A stretch of DNA of 64,000 nt from Oceanibacterium hippocampi (GCF_900172325.1 NZ_FWFR01000001.1:1237773-1301772), one strand, 5' to 3'. Shown: positions 38,498 to 48,307, counted from the first letter of the stretch. Notes: generated from the sequence alone by a model not told the origin. Translations and numbers: made by a program.

Positions 38498-39160
38498 ATG
38501 ATACGGACAGTGGCGTTCGTGGCTTCCCGGTTCTGGCGAGGCTTCGTCGTCCGGCCGGCACAGCGGACGCTGTTCGGCGGCATGCTAGGCTGTGCACTGG
38601 TCGCGCTGGCATCGCCGGCGGCGCTCGCCGACGAGCGCGTGGCACCGAACGATCACGAGCTCGAATGCCTGGCCAAGAACATCTATTTCGAGGCCCGCGG
38701 CGAGGACGCGACGGGCAAGCTCGCCGTTGCCTACGTGGTGATGAACCGGGTCGCCGATTCGCGCTTCCCCGGCGAAGTCTGTGCGGTCGTCAAGCAGGGC
38801 GGCGAGCAGCGCCGGCATCGCTGCCAGTTCTCCTGGTGGTGCGACGGGCGCAGCGACGAGCCGAGCGACTGGATCGCCTGGGAAGAGGCGAAGGACATCG
38901 CGCTGACGGTACGCAAGCAGCGGGCGATCGACCCGACCGACGGCGCCCTCTGGTATCACGCGGAATATGTCCAGCCGAGCTGGCGCGACGGATTCGCCCG
39001 TGGCCGCAAGATCGGCCGGCACATATTCTACGTCCGCAAGGACGAGCCGCTGACGCACGCGCTCAAGGCCGGCTACCGCACCGCCTATTCGCTGCGCCGG
39101 CGCGCCGCGAAGGAGATCGAACGGGTCGAGCTGGCCCGCTATTTCCCGCGCTTCGACTGA
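38498..39160 (+). CDS. SleB-type cell wall hydrolase
   Basis: A 220-residue exported hydrolase. The Hydrolase_2 (SleB-like) domain starts with ELECLAKNIYFEARGEDATG and continues YVVMNRVADSRFPGEVCAVV, CQFSWWCDGR and ALWYHAEYVQPSW; the Glu in YFEARGE is the expected catalytic acid. The N-terminus has a long signal or anchor (GGMLGCALVALASPAALA). ATG at 38498 has AGGA nine bases upstream; an ATG at 38489 is an alternative. It would cut peptidoglycan; the CtrA box suggests cell-cycle timing, for division or flagellum insertion. Confidence 0.9.
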   Translation: MIRTVAFVASRFWRGFVVRPAQRTLFGGMLGCALVALASPAALADERVAPNDHELECLAKNIYFEARGEDATGKLAVAYVVMNRVADSRFPGEVCAVVKQGGEQRRHRCQFSWWCDGRSDEPSDWIAWEEAKDIALTVRKQRAIDPTDGALWYHAEYVQPSWRDGFARGRKIGRHIFYVRKDEPLTHALKAGYRTAYSLRRRAAKEIERVELARYFPRFD

Positions 39161-39241
39161 TCCTCTGGTCTGCCCGTCGAACGGCCGCCCAATGTGACCG
39201 CCGCCGGCAAGCGTGGCGCGGGCCGGTGACGGCCTGGCCGC

Positions 39242-41155
39242 TCAGCCCTGGCGGCGGGCGTCGCCTCGACGCGATGGCGCGGCGCCGAAACCGGGCACGC
39301 CCTCGCCACGTCGCACCGACGCCCTGGTTTCCTCGTCGAACAGGCCGGCGAGCTGTTCCATCATCACCCCGCCAAGCTGCTCGGCATCGATGATCGTCAC
39401 CGCGCGGCGGTAATAGCGCGTCACGTCATGGCCGATGCCGATTGCGACCAGTTCGACCGGCGAGGCCTTCTCGATCCACTGGATGACCTTGCGCAGATGG
39501 GCATCCAGGTAGTTCCCCGGGTTGACCGACAGCGTCGAATCGTCGACCGGCGCGCCGTCCGAGATCACCATCAGGATGCGCCGCTGCTCGGGCCGGCCGA
39601 TGATCCGCTGATGTGCCCAGAGCAACGCCTCGCCGTCGATGTTCTCCTTCAGCAGGCCCTCGCGCAGCATCAGGCCGAGCGAGCGCCGGGCGCGCCGCCA
39701 GGGAATGTCGGCCGGCTTGTAGATCACGTGGCGCAGGTCGTTCAGGCGGCCCGGATTGGCCGGCTTGCCGCTCGCCAGCCAGCGCTCGCGGGACTGTCCG
39801 CCCTTCCAGGCCCGTGTCGTGAAGCCGAGGATCTCGACCTTGACGGCGCAGCGTTCCAGGGTCCGGGCGAGGATATCGGCGCACATCGCGGCGACGCTGA
39901 TCGGCCGACCGCGCATCGAGCCGGAATTGTCGATCAGCAGGGTCACCACGGTGTCGCGGAAGTCGGTGTCGCGTTCCTGCTTGAAGGAAAGCGGCAGCAC
40001 CGGATTGGCGATCACACGCGCGAGCTTGCCGGCATCGAGGATGCCTTCCTCGAGATCGAAGTCCCAGCTCCGGTTCTGCTGCGCCATCAGCTTGCGCTGC
40101 AGCCGGTTGGCGAGCCGCGAGATGATCGCCTGCAGATGACTGAGCTGCTGGTCCAGGTGCATGCGCAAGCGGGCCAGTTCCTCGGCGTCGCAGAGATCGT
40201 CGGCGTTGACGACCTCGTCGAACTCGGTGGTGAAGGCGCGGTAGGCGGCCGGGTCCGGATAGTTCCGGAAATCGTCGGGATAGCGGCTCTCGCGGTCCTC
40301 GGCGGGCTGTTCGCTCGAGCCCTGCATCTCCTCGTCGCCCTCGGCCCCGGCCTCGCTGTCCTCGACCTGGCCCTCGCTGTCCTCGGCGCTGCTGTCCTCC
40401 TCGCCCTGGGCGGACTGCTGGCCGTCGTCGCCGTCGCCGCCGTCGCTCTGGCTCTCCTGCTGCTCGGCCTGGTCGTCGTCGCCGTCCTCCTCGTCCTCGG
40501 ACAGTTCGTTGCTGTCCTCGTCGGAGAGTTCGAGATCGAAGAGCAGCCGGCGGGCGGCCCGGGCGAAGCGCTCCTGGTCGCCGACCCGTTCCGACAGGTC
40601 GTCGAGGTCCTGGCCGCCCTTGGACTCGATTTCCTCGCGCCAGAGATCGACCATCCTGACGGCGCTTTCGGGCACCGCCTCGCCGGACAGCTTCTCGCGC
40701 ACCAGCAAGCCGATCACCTCGGCGAGCGGCGCCTCGGAGCGATCCTGCACCCGTTCGAAGCCGCGGGCCCGGCATTTCTCCTCGAGCGCGGCCCGCAGGT
40801 TGTTGCTGACGCCCTCCATGTTGCGGCAGCCGATCGCCTCGACACGGGCCTGTTCGATCGCCTCGAAGACGGCCCGGGCCGTCGAGCCCTTGGGCAGCAG
40901 CCGGTTGTGCACGCCGCTGTCATGATGGCGCTTGCGCAGCGACATGCTGTCGGCGAGGCCGCGGATCTGGTCGATCTCGTGGCTGGAGAGGTCCCGTCCG
41001 GGCGAGGGCAGGCGCGCCCGATCGCCCCGCAGGCCGGGGGTTTCCGGCCCGAAGGTGACCTGCAGTTCCTTGTCCCTGGACAGCGCCCGCATGGTCGCGG
41101 AAACGGCGCGACGGAACGGTTCGTTCGGGCTCTCGGATTTGCTGAACTTTGACAA
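39242..41155 (-). CDS. cobT: Cobaltochelatase subunit CobT
   Basis: A 637-residue CobT. N-terminal part resembles [20 protein letters not shown], followed by an extremely acidic low-complexity linker (about residues 215-300, Asp/Glu/Gln/Ser), and a C-terminal von Willebrand A domain with MIDAS residues DNSGSM near residue 405. With CobS and CobN it inserts cobalt into hydrogenobyrinate diamide in aerobic cobalamin synthesis. I start at a TTG (41155), since the next ATG at 41092 would cut off conserved sequence. It follows cobS by 17 bases. cobN is not in the window. Confidence 0.92.
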   Translation of the reverse strand: MSKFSKSESPNEPFRRAVSATMRALSRDKELQVTFGPETPGLRGDRARLPSPGRDLSSHEIDQIRGLADSMSLRKRHHDSGVHNRLLPKGSTARAVFEAIEQARVEAIGCRNMEGVSNNLRAALEEKCRARGFERVQDRSEAPLAEVIGLLVREKLSGEAVPESAVRMVDLWREEIESKGGQDLDDLSERVGDQERFARAARRLLFDLELSDEDSNELSEDEEDGDDDQAEQQESQSDGGDGDDGQQSAQGEEDSSAEDSEGQVEDSEAGAEGDEEMQGSSEQPAEDRESRYPDDFRNYPDPAAYRAFTTEFDEVVNADDLCDAEELARLRMHLDQQLSHLQAIISRLANRLQRKLMAQQNRSWDFDLEEGILDAGKLARVIANPVLPLSFKQERDTDFRDTVVTLLIDNSGSMRGRPISVAAMCADILARTLERCAVKVEILGFTTRAWKGGQSRERWLASGKPANPGRLNDLRHVIYKPADIPWRRARRSLGLMLREGLLKENIDGEALLWAHQRIIGRPEQRRILMVISDGAPVDDSTLSVNPGNYLDAHLRKVIQWIEKASPVELVAIGIGHDVTRYYRRAVTIIDAEQLGGVMMEQLAGLFDEETRASVRRGEGVPGFGAAPSRRGDARRQG

Positions 41156-41172
41156 CGACGTGCTCGATCCGG

Positions 41173-42171
41173 TCAGTGGGTGCGGCCGGCGACGCTCGAT
41201 TCCGGCAATTCCTTGCCGAAGCTGCGCTGGTAGTATTCGGCCACGATCGAACGCTCCATCTCGTCGCACTTGTTGAGGAAGGTGACCCGGAAGGAGAAGC
41301 CGATGTCGTGGAAGATCTTCGCGTTCTCGGCCCAGGTGAGCACCGTGCGCGGGCTCATGACGGTCGAGATGTCGCCGGCCATGAAGCCGGCGCGCGTCAG
41401 GTCGGCGCAGGCGATCATCGAGGCGATCGTCTTGCGGCCGGCATCGTCGTCATATTGCGGCAGCTTGGAGAGCATGATCTCCGCCTCGACCTCAGGCTCG
41501 AGGTAGTTGAGGGTCGCGACGATGTTCCAGCGGTCCATCTGGCCCTGGTTGAGCTGCTGGGTGCCGTGATAGAGACCGGTCGTGTCGCCGAGGCCGACGG
41601 TGTTGGAGGTCGCGAAGACCCGGAACGCCGGATGCGGGCGAAGCACGCGGTTCTGGTCGAGCAGGGTCAGCTTGCCCTCGACTTCGAGCACGCGCTGGAT
41701 CACGAACATCACGTCCGGCCGGCCGGCGTCGTATTCGTCGAAGACGATGGCCATCGGCGACTGCAGCGCCCAGGGCAGCAGACCCTCGCGGAACTCGGTC
41801 ACCTGGTAGCCGTCGCGCAGCACGATCGCGTCCTTGCCGACCAGGTCGATGCGGCTGATATGGCTGTCCAGGTTGACGCGGATGCAGGGCCAGTTGAGGC
41901 GCGCGGCGACCTGCTCGATATGCGTCGACTTGCCGGTGCCGTGATAGCCCTGGATCATGACCCGGCGGTTGTAGGCAAAGCCGGCGAGGATCGCGAGCGT
42001 GGTCTCGGGGTCGAAGACATAGGCCTCGTCGAGATCGGGCACATGCTCGGTTCGCTCGCTGAAGCCGGGAACCTTGAGGTCGCTATCGAGGCCGAAGGTC
42101 TGGCTGACTGAGACTTCGATATCCGGCAGGTTGATCGCGGAAACGGGAGCCTCGAGATTCGTCGTGGTCAT
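41173..42171 (-). CDS. cobS: Cobaltochelatase subunit CobS
   Basis: A 332-residue AAA+ ATPase. N-terminal CobS motif ([15 protein letters not shown]), Walker [10 protein letters not shown] near residue 94, Walker [13 protein letters not shown], sensor 1 [11 protein letters not shown]. It forms the hexameric motor that with CobT drives CobN in cobalt insertion. The ATG at 42171 is the family start; upstream frame continues into the J-domain gene. Lies 49 bases after the J-domain gene on the same strand. No cobalamin riboswitch is visible upstream. Confidence 0.94.
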   Translation of the reverse strand: MTTTNLEAPVSAINLPDIEVSVSQTFGLDSDLKVPGFSERTEHVPDLDEAYVFDPETTLAILAGFAYNRRVMIQGYHGTGKSTHIEQVAARLNWPCIRVNLDSHISRIDLVGKDAIVLRDGYQVTEFREGLLPWALQSPMAIVFDEYDAGRPDVMFVIQRVLEVEGKLTLLDQNRVLRPHPAFRVFATSNTVGLGDTTGLYHGTQQLNQGQMDRWNIVATLNYLEPEVEAEIMLSKLPQYDDDAGRKTIASMIACADLTRAGFMAGDISTVMSPRTVLTWAENAKIFHDIGFSFRVTFLNKCDEMERSIVAEYYQRSFGKELPESSVAGRTH

Positions 42172-42220
42172 GAATAGATGCCTGTCTGAGTGTCCAATAT
42201 GCGTACGCGGCCCGTCGAGA

Positions 42221-42793
42221 TCAGGAATAGCCTGCCGCACGCAGTACGCGATAGGCCTGAGTGATCGCCTTGAGCTGTTCTTCGGCCTCTTTGTCGCCGC
42301 CATTGGTGTCGGGATGGTAGCGCTTGGCAAGTTCCTTGTAGCGACGCTTGATCGTCGCGGCGGTCGTCGTTCCCGGGTCGAGCCCGAACAGTTCCAGCGC
42401 CCGCCGTTCCTCGGGGCCGACGAAGCGGCCGCCCGGTGTGGCGCGGGATGGATCGCGAAGACCGAGTTCCTCGGCGAAGCCGAACGGGTCGCCCCGGGTC
42501 GAGCCGTCGAGGCCGTTCTGGAGACCGAAGCGCCAGGTCGGCCGATGGCCGGTCAGATCGGCCCGGCGAAAGCGCTCGATCTCGTCCGGGCTCATGCCCG
42601 CGAAGAAATCCCAGCGTGCGTTGAAGGCCCGGGCATGTTCGCGACAGAACCAGTGATAGCCGGTCTCGCCGCTGCGGGTGCGGGGCGCGCGATGGGGGGC
42701 CGCAGCCATGCAGTCCGGATGCTCGCACATCCGCTCCGCGGTGCCTGTGTCGCGCTCAGGCCCGAAGCTGTTTCCGCCAACGCCGTTTCGCAT
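42221..42793 (-). CDS. J-domain (DnaJ-like) protein
   Basis: A 190-residue protein with the J domain at the C-terminus (about residues 130-190): [20 protein letters not shown] followed by [16 protein letters not shown], with the HPD motif intact. The N-terminal part has CEHPDC and [10 protein letters not shown], which could bind zinc. Partner of DnaK in folding or assembly. In alphaproteobacteria this gene commonly precedes cobS, as here. Confidence 0.9.
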   Translation of the reverse strand: MRNGVGGNSFGPERDTGTAERMCEHPDCMAAAPHRAPRTRSGETGYHWFCREHARAFNARWDFFAGMSPDEIERFRRADLTGHRPTWRFGLQNGLDGSTRGDPFGFAEELGLRDPSRATPGGRFVGPEERRALELFGLDPGTTTAATIKRRYKELAKRYHPDTNGGDKEAEEQLKAITQAYRVLRAAGYS

Positions 42794-42871
42794 CGGGGGA
42801 GTATGGTGCGTCGGTTGCCCGGAAACAAGATTGAGAGTGTCCGGATCGCGGCGCGATACCGCTGACCGGGG

Positions 42872-43300
42872 TCAGGACTCCTGCTGGTCCTCGCCGGCGA
42901 GCGCACGGGCCAGGTGGCTCAGCGCTTCCTGGTGACGTTGATTGGTGATGTGGGTGAAGTTGCGGGCCAGTTCGAGGCACATCCGCTGGCGCTGCGAGAA
43001 ATTGCTGCGAACGGGATTGTCGATGCCTTCGAAGAAATAGGCGACCTGCACCTCGAGTGCGGCGGCGATGTTGTAGAGGCGACCGGCCGAAATGCGGTTG
43101 ATCCCGCGCTCGTACTTGTGTGCCTGCTGGTAGGTCACGCCGATGCGCTCGGCGAGTTCCTGCTGTGTCAGCCCGAGCGTGATCCGGCGTTCCCGGATGC
43201 GGGTCCCGACGAAACGATCGATTTCGCCGGCGGAGGGCTTCTTCGACGAGTTCGGCTTGCGCGGCACGGGCGTGGCTCCGACAGCGGTGGGTAAGGCCAT
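42872..43300 (-). CDS. XRE family regulator, PhrR/PraR type
   Basis: A 142-residue regulator. The Cro/CI helix-turn-helix spans about residues 28-85: RFVGTRIRERRITLGLTQQE, LAERIGVTYQQAHKYERGIN, RISAGRLYNIAAAL. This resembles rhizobial PhrR/PraR, involved in quorum sensing, stress and surface behaviour. The start at 43300 is fixed by GGAGGATTCA; a sequence TTAACCAT (43312-43319) lies just upstream. Divergent from bolA, with a pair of direct repeats in the spacer. Confidence 0.9.
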   Translation of the reverse strand: MALPTAVGATPVPRKPNSSKKPSAGEIDRFVGTRIRERRITLGLTQQELAERIGVTYQQAHKYERGINRISAGRLYNIAAALEVQVAYFFEGIDNPVRSNFSQRQRMCLELARNFTHITNQRHQEALSHLARALAGEDQQES

Positions 43301-43392
43301 TGAATCCTCCGTTAACCATGGAGTCACTGATTCACGCTTGGCCCCCTCCCAATACGCAAACAACTCAGTGAGTATTCCCGCAGTCTATGTCG

Positions 43393-43410
43393 ATGTATAC
43401 GAAATGTATA
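43393..43410. promoter_or_regulatory. Repeat element between XRE regulator and bolA
   Basis: ATGTATA occurs twice with starts 11 bases apart (43393, 43404), one helical turn, and the same stretch contains the inverted repeat TATAC-GAAAT-GTATA (43396-43410). It is a good candidate operator for the XRE regulator, about 95 bases upstream of its start codon and 100 bases upstream of bolA. Confidence 0.4.
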
Positions 43411-43510
43411 GGCCTTTACGCGTGACGAGAGAAAAATGCTTGCCTCCCCGGCCTCGCGATGCAGAAAAGAGGCTCCGGCGATGGGTCCGGACAACAGGAG
43501 GATCGGCGAC

Positions 43511-43786
43511 ATGCGCGTGGCCAGTGCGATCGAAGAGAAGCTGAGCGCGGCTCTGGCGCCGGAGCGTCTTGTCATCGTCGACGATTCCGCCCGCCATGCG
43601 GGTCACGCCGGTGCCCGGCCCCAGGGCGAGAGCCATTTCACGGTGGAGATCGTCTCGGCGCGCTTCGAGGGGCTGAGCCGCGTCGCCCGGCAGCGGCTGG
43701 TCTACGAGGCGCTGGCCGAGGAGATGGCGAGCGACATCCATGCGCTCGCGATTCGCGCCCTGACGCCGGCCGAATCCACGGCCTGA
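43511..43786 (+). CDS. bolA: BolA family protein
   Basis: A 91-residue BolA-fold protein. MRVASAIEEKLSAALAPERL and GESHFTVEIVSARFEGLSRV (with the conserved His) then RQRLVYEALAEEM match the family. BolA works with monothiol glutaredoxin in Fe-S handling and stress morphology. Start at 43511 is set by AGGAGG nine bases upstream; an ATG at 43481 would add ten residues. Monocistronic as far as visible. Confidence 0.92.
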   Translation: MRVASAIEEKLSAALAPERLVIVDDSARHAGHAGARPQGESHFTVEIVSARFEGLSRVARQRLVYEALAEEMASDIHALAIRALTPAESTA

Positions 43787-44051
43787 GCGCCGTTCAGCCG
43801 ATCCCGGCCGCGCGGCCCCGCAGTCCGGCCGGGCGATAGCCCCTCGATCACCCGTCCCTGTCGCCGATTTGCGACGGTTCTCCCCGCGGATTCCCGGCGG
43901 AAGGGTAATACGTGCATAAAATCTCTTTTCAGTGGTATTTTTATCTAGTTAAAATAGCGAATAACTAACAAAAGTAACGAACGGCTGCGCTTATGGTTGA
44001 ATCGTGCGGCTTGGGCAGGCGTGAAGAATGTCACAGCCAAGGAGGCTCATC

Positions 44052-44396
44052 GTGCATCGGGACTACACACAGGGATCGCTCATAAACCGCAACATAACCG
44101 TTTACGAACCGCGCTCGCGGCGCAAGTTCCGCACCAGCATCCGGCTCGAGGAGAAGGAATGGTGCGCGCTGGAATACATCTGCCAGCGCCGGGACATCAG
44201 CATCAGCGAGTTCTGCCGCGAGGCCGACCAGGATCCGCTCCGGACGGAAAGCAGCCGCACCTCCCGGATCCGCATGGCGATCCTCGACTATTATGTCGGC
44301 GTCGCCTGGGAGGCGAGTACCGAGATCCACTATGCGGCCTCGGCGATGAAGCCGTCGGTCGGTACCCATGCGCTGGTCGCCGGACCGTCGGTCTGA
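44052..44396 (+). CDS. Ribbon-helix-helix domain protein
   Basis: A 114-residue protein with a ribbon-helix-helix motif of the RHH_4 type around residues 28-62 (FRTSIRLEEKEWCALEYICQ, DISISEFCREAD), suggesting DNA binding. I choose the GTG at 44052 because AAGGAGG lies six bases upstream; an ATG at 44028 in frame lacks a comparable site. The AT-rich stretch 43915-43985 upstream probably holds the promoter. It faces the AEC transporter gene convergently three bases away. Targets unknown. Confidence 0.82.
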   Translation: MHRDYTQGSLINRNITVYEPRSRRKFRTSIRLEEKEWCALEYICQRRDISISEFCREADQDPLRTESSRTSRIRMAILDYYVGVAWEASTEIHYAASAMKPSVGTHALVAGPSV

Positions 44397-44399
44397 GCG

Positions 44400-45275
44400 T
44401 CAGAGAACGAAGAGGAGGAGGAGCGGGAGCGTCGCGAAGGATATCGCCGTCGACATCAGGACGAGCGATGCCACCGCCTCGTGCTGGCGGCCGTAGCGGA
44501 GTGCGAACAGGTAGTTGAAGACCGCGACCGGCATCGAGCTCTGGACGATCACGACGCCCCGCGCCGCCCCCTCCAGCCCGAACAGGGCGCTGATCCCCCA
44601 GCCGACCAGGAAACCCATCACGAGCCTCAGGCAGGACAGGAGGAAGGTCGCGCGGAGGCTGTTCAGCCGCAGCTTGGCGAGGCTCACGCCGAGCGCCATC
44701 AGCATCAGCGGTATGGTCAGCTGGCCCAGCAGCGCGACGCAATTCTGCAGCCATTGCGGGACGTCGATCCGGAAATACATGGCTGCCGCGCCGAGCAGGA
44801 CGGCATAGATCATCGGTGTCTTGAGGATCTGTCGCGGCGACATCGAGCCGGAGGCGAGGCCGATGCCCACGGTGAACTGCAGGATGGCGCTGGTCGCGAA
44901 ATAGCCGATCGCCAGCGCCAGTCCCTCCTCGCCGAAGGCGAACAGGCAGAGCGGCAGGCCGACGTTACCGCAATTGGAGAACATCAGCGACGGCAGGAAG
45001 CTCGGCAGGTTCTGGCCGGTCAGCCTGAGCACGACCGTGCCGATGGTGATGAAGACCGCCATCGCGAGGACCGCCGCCAGGGCGATCTCGAACACCAGGC
45101 CTGGATTGAGCTCGAGCCCGGTCAGGGTCGAAAAGACCAGGCACGGCGTGCCGATCGTGGTCACCAGCGAGGTGATGGTCTCGGCATGGAACGGGCGCTC
45201 CTGGCGGGCCCAGACATAACCGATGCCCGCGGTGACGAAGACCGGGGCGATGATGGCGAAAAGCGTGCCCAGCAT
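44400..45275 (-). CDS. AEC family transporter (auxin efflux carrier-like)
   Basis: A 291-residue membrane protein with about ten hydrophobic segments in two halves, e.g. MLGTLFAIIAPVFVTAGIGY, SFLPSLMFSNCGNVGLPLCL and YAVLLGAAAMYFRI. The NCGNVGLP stretch is the family core motif. These carriers export or import small carboxylates. Its start codon shares one base with the stop of the CorC/HlyC gene (TGATG), so it is the last gene of the aro operon. Confidence 0.9.
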   Translation of the reverse strand: MLGTLFAIIAPVFVTAGIGYVWARQERPFHAETITSLVTTIGTPCLVFSTLTGLELNPGLVFEIALAAVLAMAVFITIGTVVLRLTGQNLPSFLPSLMFSNCGNVGLPLCLFAFGEEGLALAIGYFATSAILQFTVGIGLASGSMSPRQILKTPMIYAVLLGAAAMYFRIDVPQWLQNCVALLGQLTIPLMLMALGVSLAKLRLNSLRATFLLSCLRLVMGFLVGWGISALFGLEGAARGVVIVQSSMPVAVFNYLFALRYGRQHEAVASLVLMSTAISFATLPLLLLFVL

Positions 45276-46540
45276 CAGGCGGGGCCGGCTTCGGTTCCGG
45301 CGGGCGTGACGCGTAGCGAGGTGATCTGGTTCCGCTGGCGCTTCAGGATTTCGAAGCGGAAGCCATAGAAGCTGAAGATCTGGCCGACGACCGGGATGAT
45401 CTGTGCCTCGTGGATGACCAGGCCGGCCACGGTCGTCGCCTCGTCGTCCGGAAGTTTCCAGTCTAGCGCCCGGTTCAGGTCGCGGATGGCGGTGGTCCCG
45501 ACGACGATGTAGCTGCCGTCCGGCTGGCGCTGGTACTCGGTCGCGGCGATGTCGTGCTCGTCCGATATCTCGCCGACGATCTCTTCCAGGATATCCTCGA
45601 GCGTGACCAGCCCCATCAGCGCGCCGTATTCGTCGACCACGAAGGCAAAGTGGCTGTGCCGTTCGAGGAAGGCATTGAGCTGCTCGCGCAAGGTCGTCGT
45701 CTCGGGCACGAACCAGGGCGCCGCGGCGATCGCCACGACATCCAGCGAATCGATCTCGACATCCGGATCGGAGAGCGCCCGCAGCAGGTTCTTCGCATGC
45801 AGGATGCCGACGATGTTCTCCGGCTCATCGCGCCACAGCGGGATCCGCGTGAACGGGCTGTCGAGCACCTGTCGGACGATCTCGCGCGTCGGCAGGGAAG
45901 CATCGACCATCATGATGTGCTTGCGATGGACCATGATCTCGGACAGGTCGATCTCGTCGAGCCCGAGGATCGAGTTGAGCATGTAGCGCTCTTCCTTGGC
46001 GACCCCGCCCTCGTGACTCTGCAGCGCGATGACGCCGCGCAGCTCGTCGGCGCCACCCTGGGCGACACTTGCCGCCCGGGCGCCGAGCATCTGCAGCGTC
46101 CCGGAAACCACCACATCGACGCCGTGAACGAGCGGCGAAAGTACCGTGATCACCGGGCGAATGACCGGCGCCACGGTGCGGGCGGTGCGGATCGGATGGC
46201 GCAGCGCGTAGGTTTTCGGCAGAACCTCGGCGAAGACCAGCACCAGCAGCGTCATGGCGACCGTCGCATAGGCGACGCCGGCCGCGCCGAACAGCGTTAC
46301 CAGCAGGTTCGTGGCGATCGCCGAGGCCAGGATGTTGACCAGGTTGTTGCCGAGCAGGATGCCGCCGATCAGCCGCTCCTTCCGCTCGCGCAGTTGGTTG
46401 ACGATCTGGGCGCGCCCGTCGCCTTGCTGTTCGAGCATGTGGAGCCGGGCGCGGGAGGCGGCGGTCAGCGCTGTCTCGCTGCCCGAGAAAAAGGCGGACA
46501 GCAGCAACAGGATGACGATAGCCAGGAACGACAGAATCAC
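45275..46540 (-). CDS. HlyC/CorC (CNNM) family transporter
   Basis: A 421-residue membrane protein: DUF21/CNNM membrane part (about residues 1-175, LSAFFSGSETALTAAS), two CBS domains (about 200-320, IMVHRKHIMMVDASLPTREI, VDEYGALMGLVTLEDILEEI) and a CorC_HlyC C-terminal domain. Proposed to move Mg2+ or Co2+. The GTG at 46540 is the only start matching the family length and has GGAG eight bases upstream; it begins 13 bases after the aroB stop. Confidence 0.9.
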   Translation of the reverse strand: MILSFLAIVILLLLSAFFSGSETALTAASRARLHMLEQQGDGRAQIVNQLRERKERLIGGILLGNNLVNILASAIATNLLVTLFGAAGVAYATVAMTLLVLVFAEVLPKTYALRHPIRTARTVAPVIRPVITVLSPLVHGVDVVVSGTLQMLGARAASVAQGGADELRGVIALQSHEGGVAKEERYMLNSILGLDEIDLSEIMVHRKHIMMVDASLPTREIVRQVLDSPFTRIPLWRDEPENIVGILHAKNLLRALSDPDVEIDSLDVVAIAAAPWFVPETTTLREQLNAFLERHSHFAFVVDEYGALMGLVTLEDILEEIVGEISDEHDIAATEYQRQPDGSYIVVGTTAIRDLNRALDWKLPDDEATTVAGLVIHEAQIIPVVGQIFSFYGFRFEILKRQRNQITSLRVTPAGTEAGPA

Positions 46541-46553
46541 GGTTGGCGCTCCG

Positions 46554-47720
46554 TCAGCCGTCGAGCAGGTCGTCGAGGAAGGCGCGGACCGTTTCCGCCG
46601 CGACATCGTCGGTCTGGAACGCGTGGCCGATCCCGTTGGCGAGAATGAAGCCGATGCGCCCGTCGCGGGCTTTCTTGTCCTGGGTCATGTGACCGTAGAG
46701 CCGGGCGCCGTCGCAATCCGGGCCGAGCAGCCCGGCCGGCGAGGCCGGCAGGCCGACGGCGCGCAGATGGGCGGCGATCCGGTCGGCGTCGGCGGCCGGC
46801 GCCAGCCCGAGCCGGGCCGAGAGCGCGAAGGCGAGATGCAGGCCGACCGCGACCCCCTCGCCATGCAGCAGCCGGCCGTCGTAGCCGAGTTCGGCCTCGA
46901 GCGCGTGGCCGAATGTATGCCCGAGATTGAGCAGCGCCCGGCGGCCCGTCTCGCGTTCGTCGGCGGCGACGATCTCGGCCTTCATCTCGCAGCTTCGCGC
47001 GACCGCCCGGGCGAGCGCGTCCTGGTCGCCGTCCAGCATGTCGCGGCCCTGCTGCTCCAGCCAGCCGAAGAAGGCGGCGTCCCCGAGCAGGCCGTATTTC
47101 ACGACCTCGGCATAGCCGGCCAGCAACTCGCGGCGCGGCAGGGTGGCGAGGACGGCGGTATCGGCGATCACCAGGTCCGGCTGGTGGAAGGCGCCGACCA
47201 GGTTCTTGCCGTGGCGGGTGTTGATGCCGGTCTTGCCGCCGACCGAACTGTCGACCTGGGCGAGCAGGGTAGTCGGGATCTGCGCGAAACGGATGCCGCG
47301 CTTGAGCGTCGCCGCGGCGAAACCGGCGAGATCGCCCACCACGCCGCCGCCGAAGGCGACGATCATGTCGTGGCGGTCGAGACGGTGATCGAGCAGATCC
47401 TCGCAGAGGCGGGCATAGCCGGCGAAACTCTTCGAGGCCTCGCCGGGCTCGAGCACGATCGCCTCGGCGGCGATCCCGGCCGCCGCCAGGCTCGCACGCA
47501 GGCTGTCCAGATGCGCGTCGGCGACGTTCCGGTCGGTCACGATCACGGTGCTCGGCCGGCCGAGCAGCGGGGCGAGCAGCCCGCCCGCCCGTGCGAGCAG
47601 GCCGGCGCCGATATGGATCCGGTAGGCGCGTGCGCCCAGGCCGACCTCGATCGCGGTCGCAGTCGCTTCCGGCGAACGGTCCGGTACGGCGGCGGGCCTG
47701 GCGTCCAGCATCTTGTTCAT
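46554..47720 (-). CDS. aroB: 3-dehydroquinate synthase
   Basis: A 388-residue NAD- and zinc-dependent enzyme converting DAHP to 3-dehydroquinate, step two of the shikimate pathway. Key segments: FGGGVVGDLAGFAAATLKRG, PTTLLAQVDSSVGGKTGIN, LLNLGHTFGHALE and LHGEGVAVG. Start at 47720; an alternative ATG three codons later is possible. Follows aroK after 17 bases. Confidence 0.96.
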   Translation of the reverse strand: MNKMLDARPAAVPDRSPEATATAIEVGLGARAYRIHIGAGLLARAGGLLAPLLGRPSTVIVTDRNVADAHLDSLRASLAAAGIAAEAIVLEPGEASKSFAGYARLCEDLLDHRLDRHDMIVAFGGGVVGDLAGFAAATLKRGIRFAQIPTTLLAQVDSSVGGKTGINTRHGKNLVGAFHQPDLVIADTAVLATLPRRELLAGYAEVVKYGLLGDAAFFGWLEQQGRDMLDGDQDALARAVARSCEMKAEIVAADERETGRRALLNLGHTFGHALEAELGYDGRLLHGEGVAVGLHLAFALSARLGLAPAADADRIAAHLRAVGLPASPAGLLGPDCDGARLYGHMTQDKKARDGRIGFILANGIGHAFQTDDVAAETVRAFLDDLLDG

Positions 47721-47737
47721 GACCTCTTCAGCGATCC

Positions 47738-48307
47738 TTATGCGGGGTCGAGGGCGGCGAGACGGGTGACGATATCCTCGATCACGATGTCGTGGGGATT
47801 GTCGCCGCTGTCGACGACCAGCCGTGCCTCTGCGTAGACCGGGTATCGTTTGTCCATCAGTTCGCCGAGAATTGTCGCCGGATCGCCGCGTTGCAGCAAT
47901 GGTCGATTGTTGCGGCGCAGGCAACGTCCGACAAGGACCTCGAGACTGGCGCGCAGCCAGATCGAGATTCCCCTCTCCTCGATCCGCTGGCGGCTCTCCG
48001 GGTCCATGTAGGCGCCGCCGCCGGTCGCCAGCACCTTGCGCTCGCCATCGAGCAGGCGGGCGATGACGCGGCGTTCGCCATCCCGGAAATGCTCCTCGCC
48101 ATAAGTCTCGAAGATGTCGGGAATGCTCAGGCCGGCGGCCCGCTCGATCTCGACGTCGGCGTCGGCGAACGGCAGGTGCAGGCGGTTCGCGAGGCGGCGG
48201 CCGATCGAGCTCTTGCCGGCGCCCATCAGCCCGACCAGCACGATCGTCCGGTCGGCAAGGGCGGGGCTCACGGCGGTGGCGGTATCAGATTTTTCCTGCG
48301 CGCTCAT
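47738..48307 (-). CDS. aroK: Shikimate kinase
   Basis: A 189-residue P-loop kinase: Walker A GLMGAGKSS near residue 26, DADVEIERAAGLSI, FRDGERRVI, ATGGGAYMDP and the lid LRRNNRPLL. It phosphorylates shikimate, step five of the shikimate pathway. First gene of the aroK-aroB-CorC-AEC operon. The N-terminal extension of about 19 residues before the core is common in alphaproteobacteria. Confidence 0.95.
   Translation of the reverse strand: MSAQEKSDTATAVSPALADRTIVLVGLMGAGKSSIGRRLANRLHLPFADADVEIERAAGLSIPDIFETYGEEHFRDGERRVIARLLDGERKVLATGGGAYMDPESRQRIEERGISIWLRASLEVLVGRCLRRNNRPLLQRGDPATILGELMDKRYPVYAEARLVVDSGDNPHDIVIEDIVTRLAALDPA

Noticed and set aside
42172..42871. Cobalamin riboswitch ahead of cobS/cobT
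   Set aside because: Spacers upstream of cobS and the J-domain gene are 49 and 78 bases, too short, and show no B12-box-like sequence.
43312..43319. TTAACCAT upstream of the XRE regulator as a CtrA site
   Set aside because: Only an 8-base half-type match without a second TTAA at proper spacing; easily chance.
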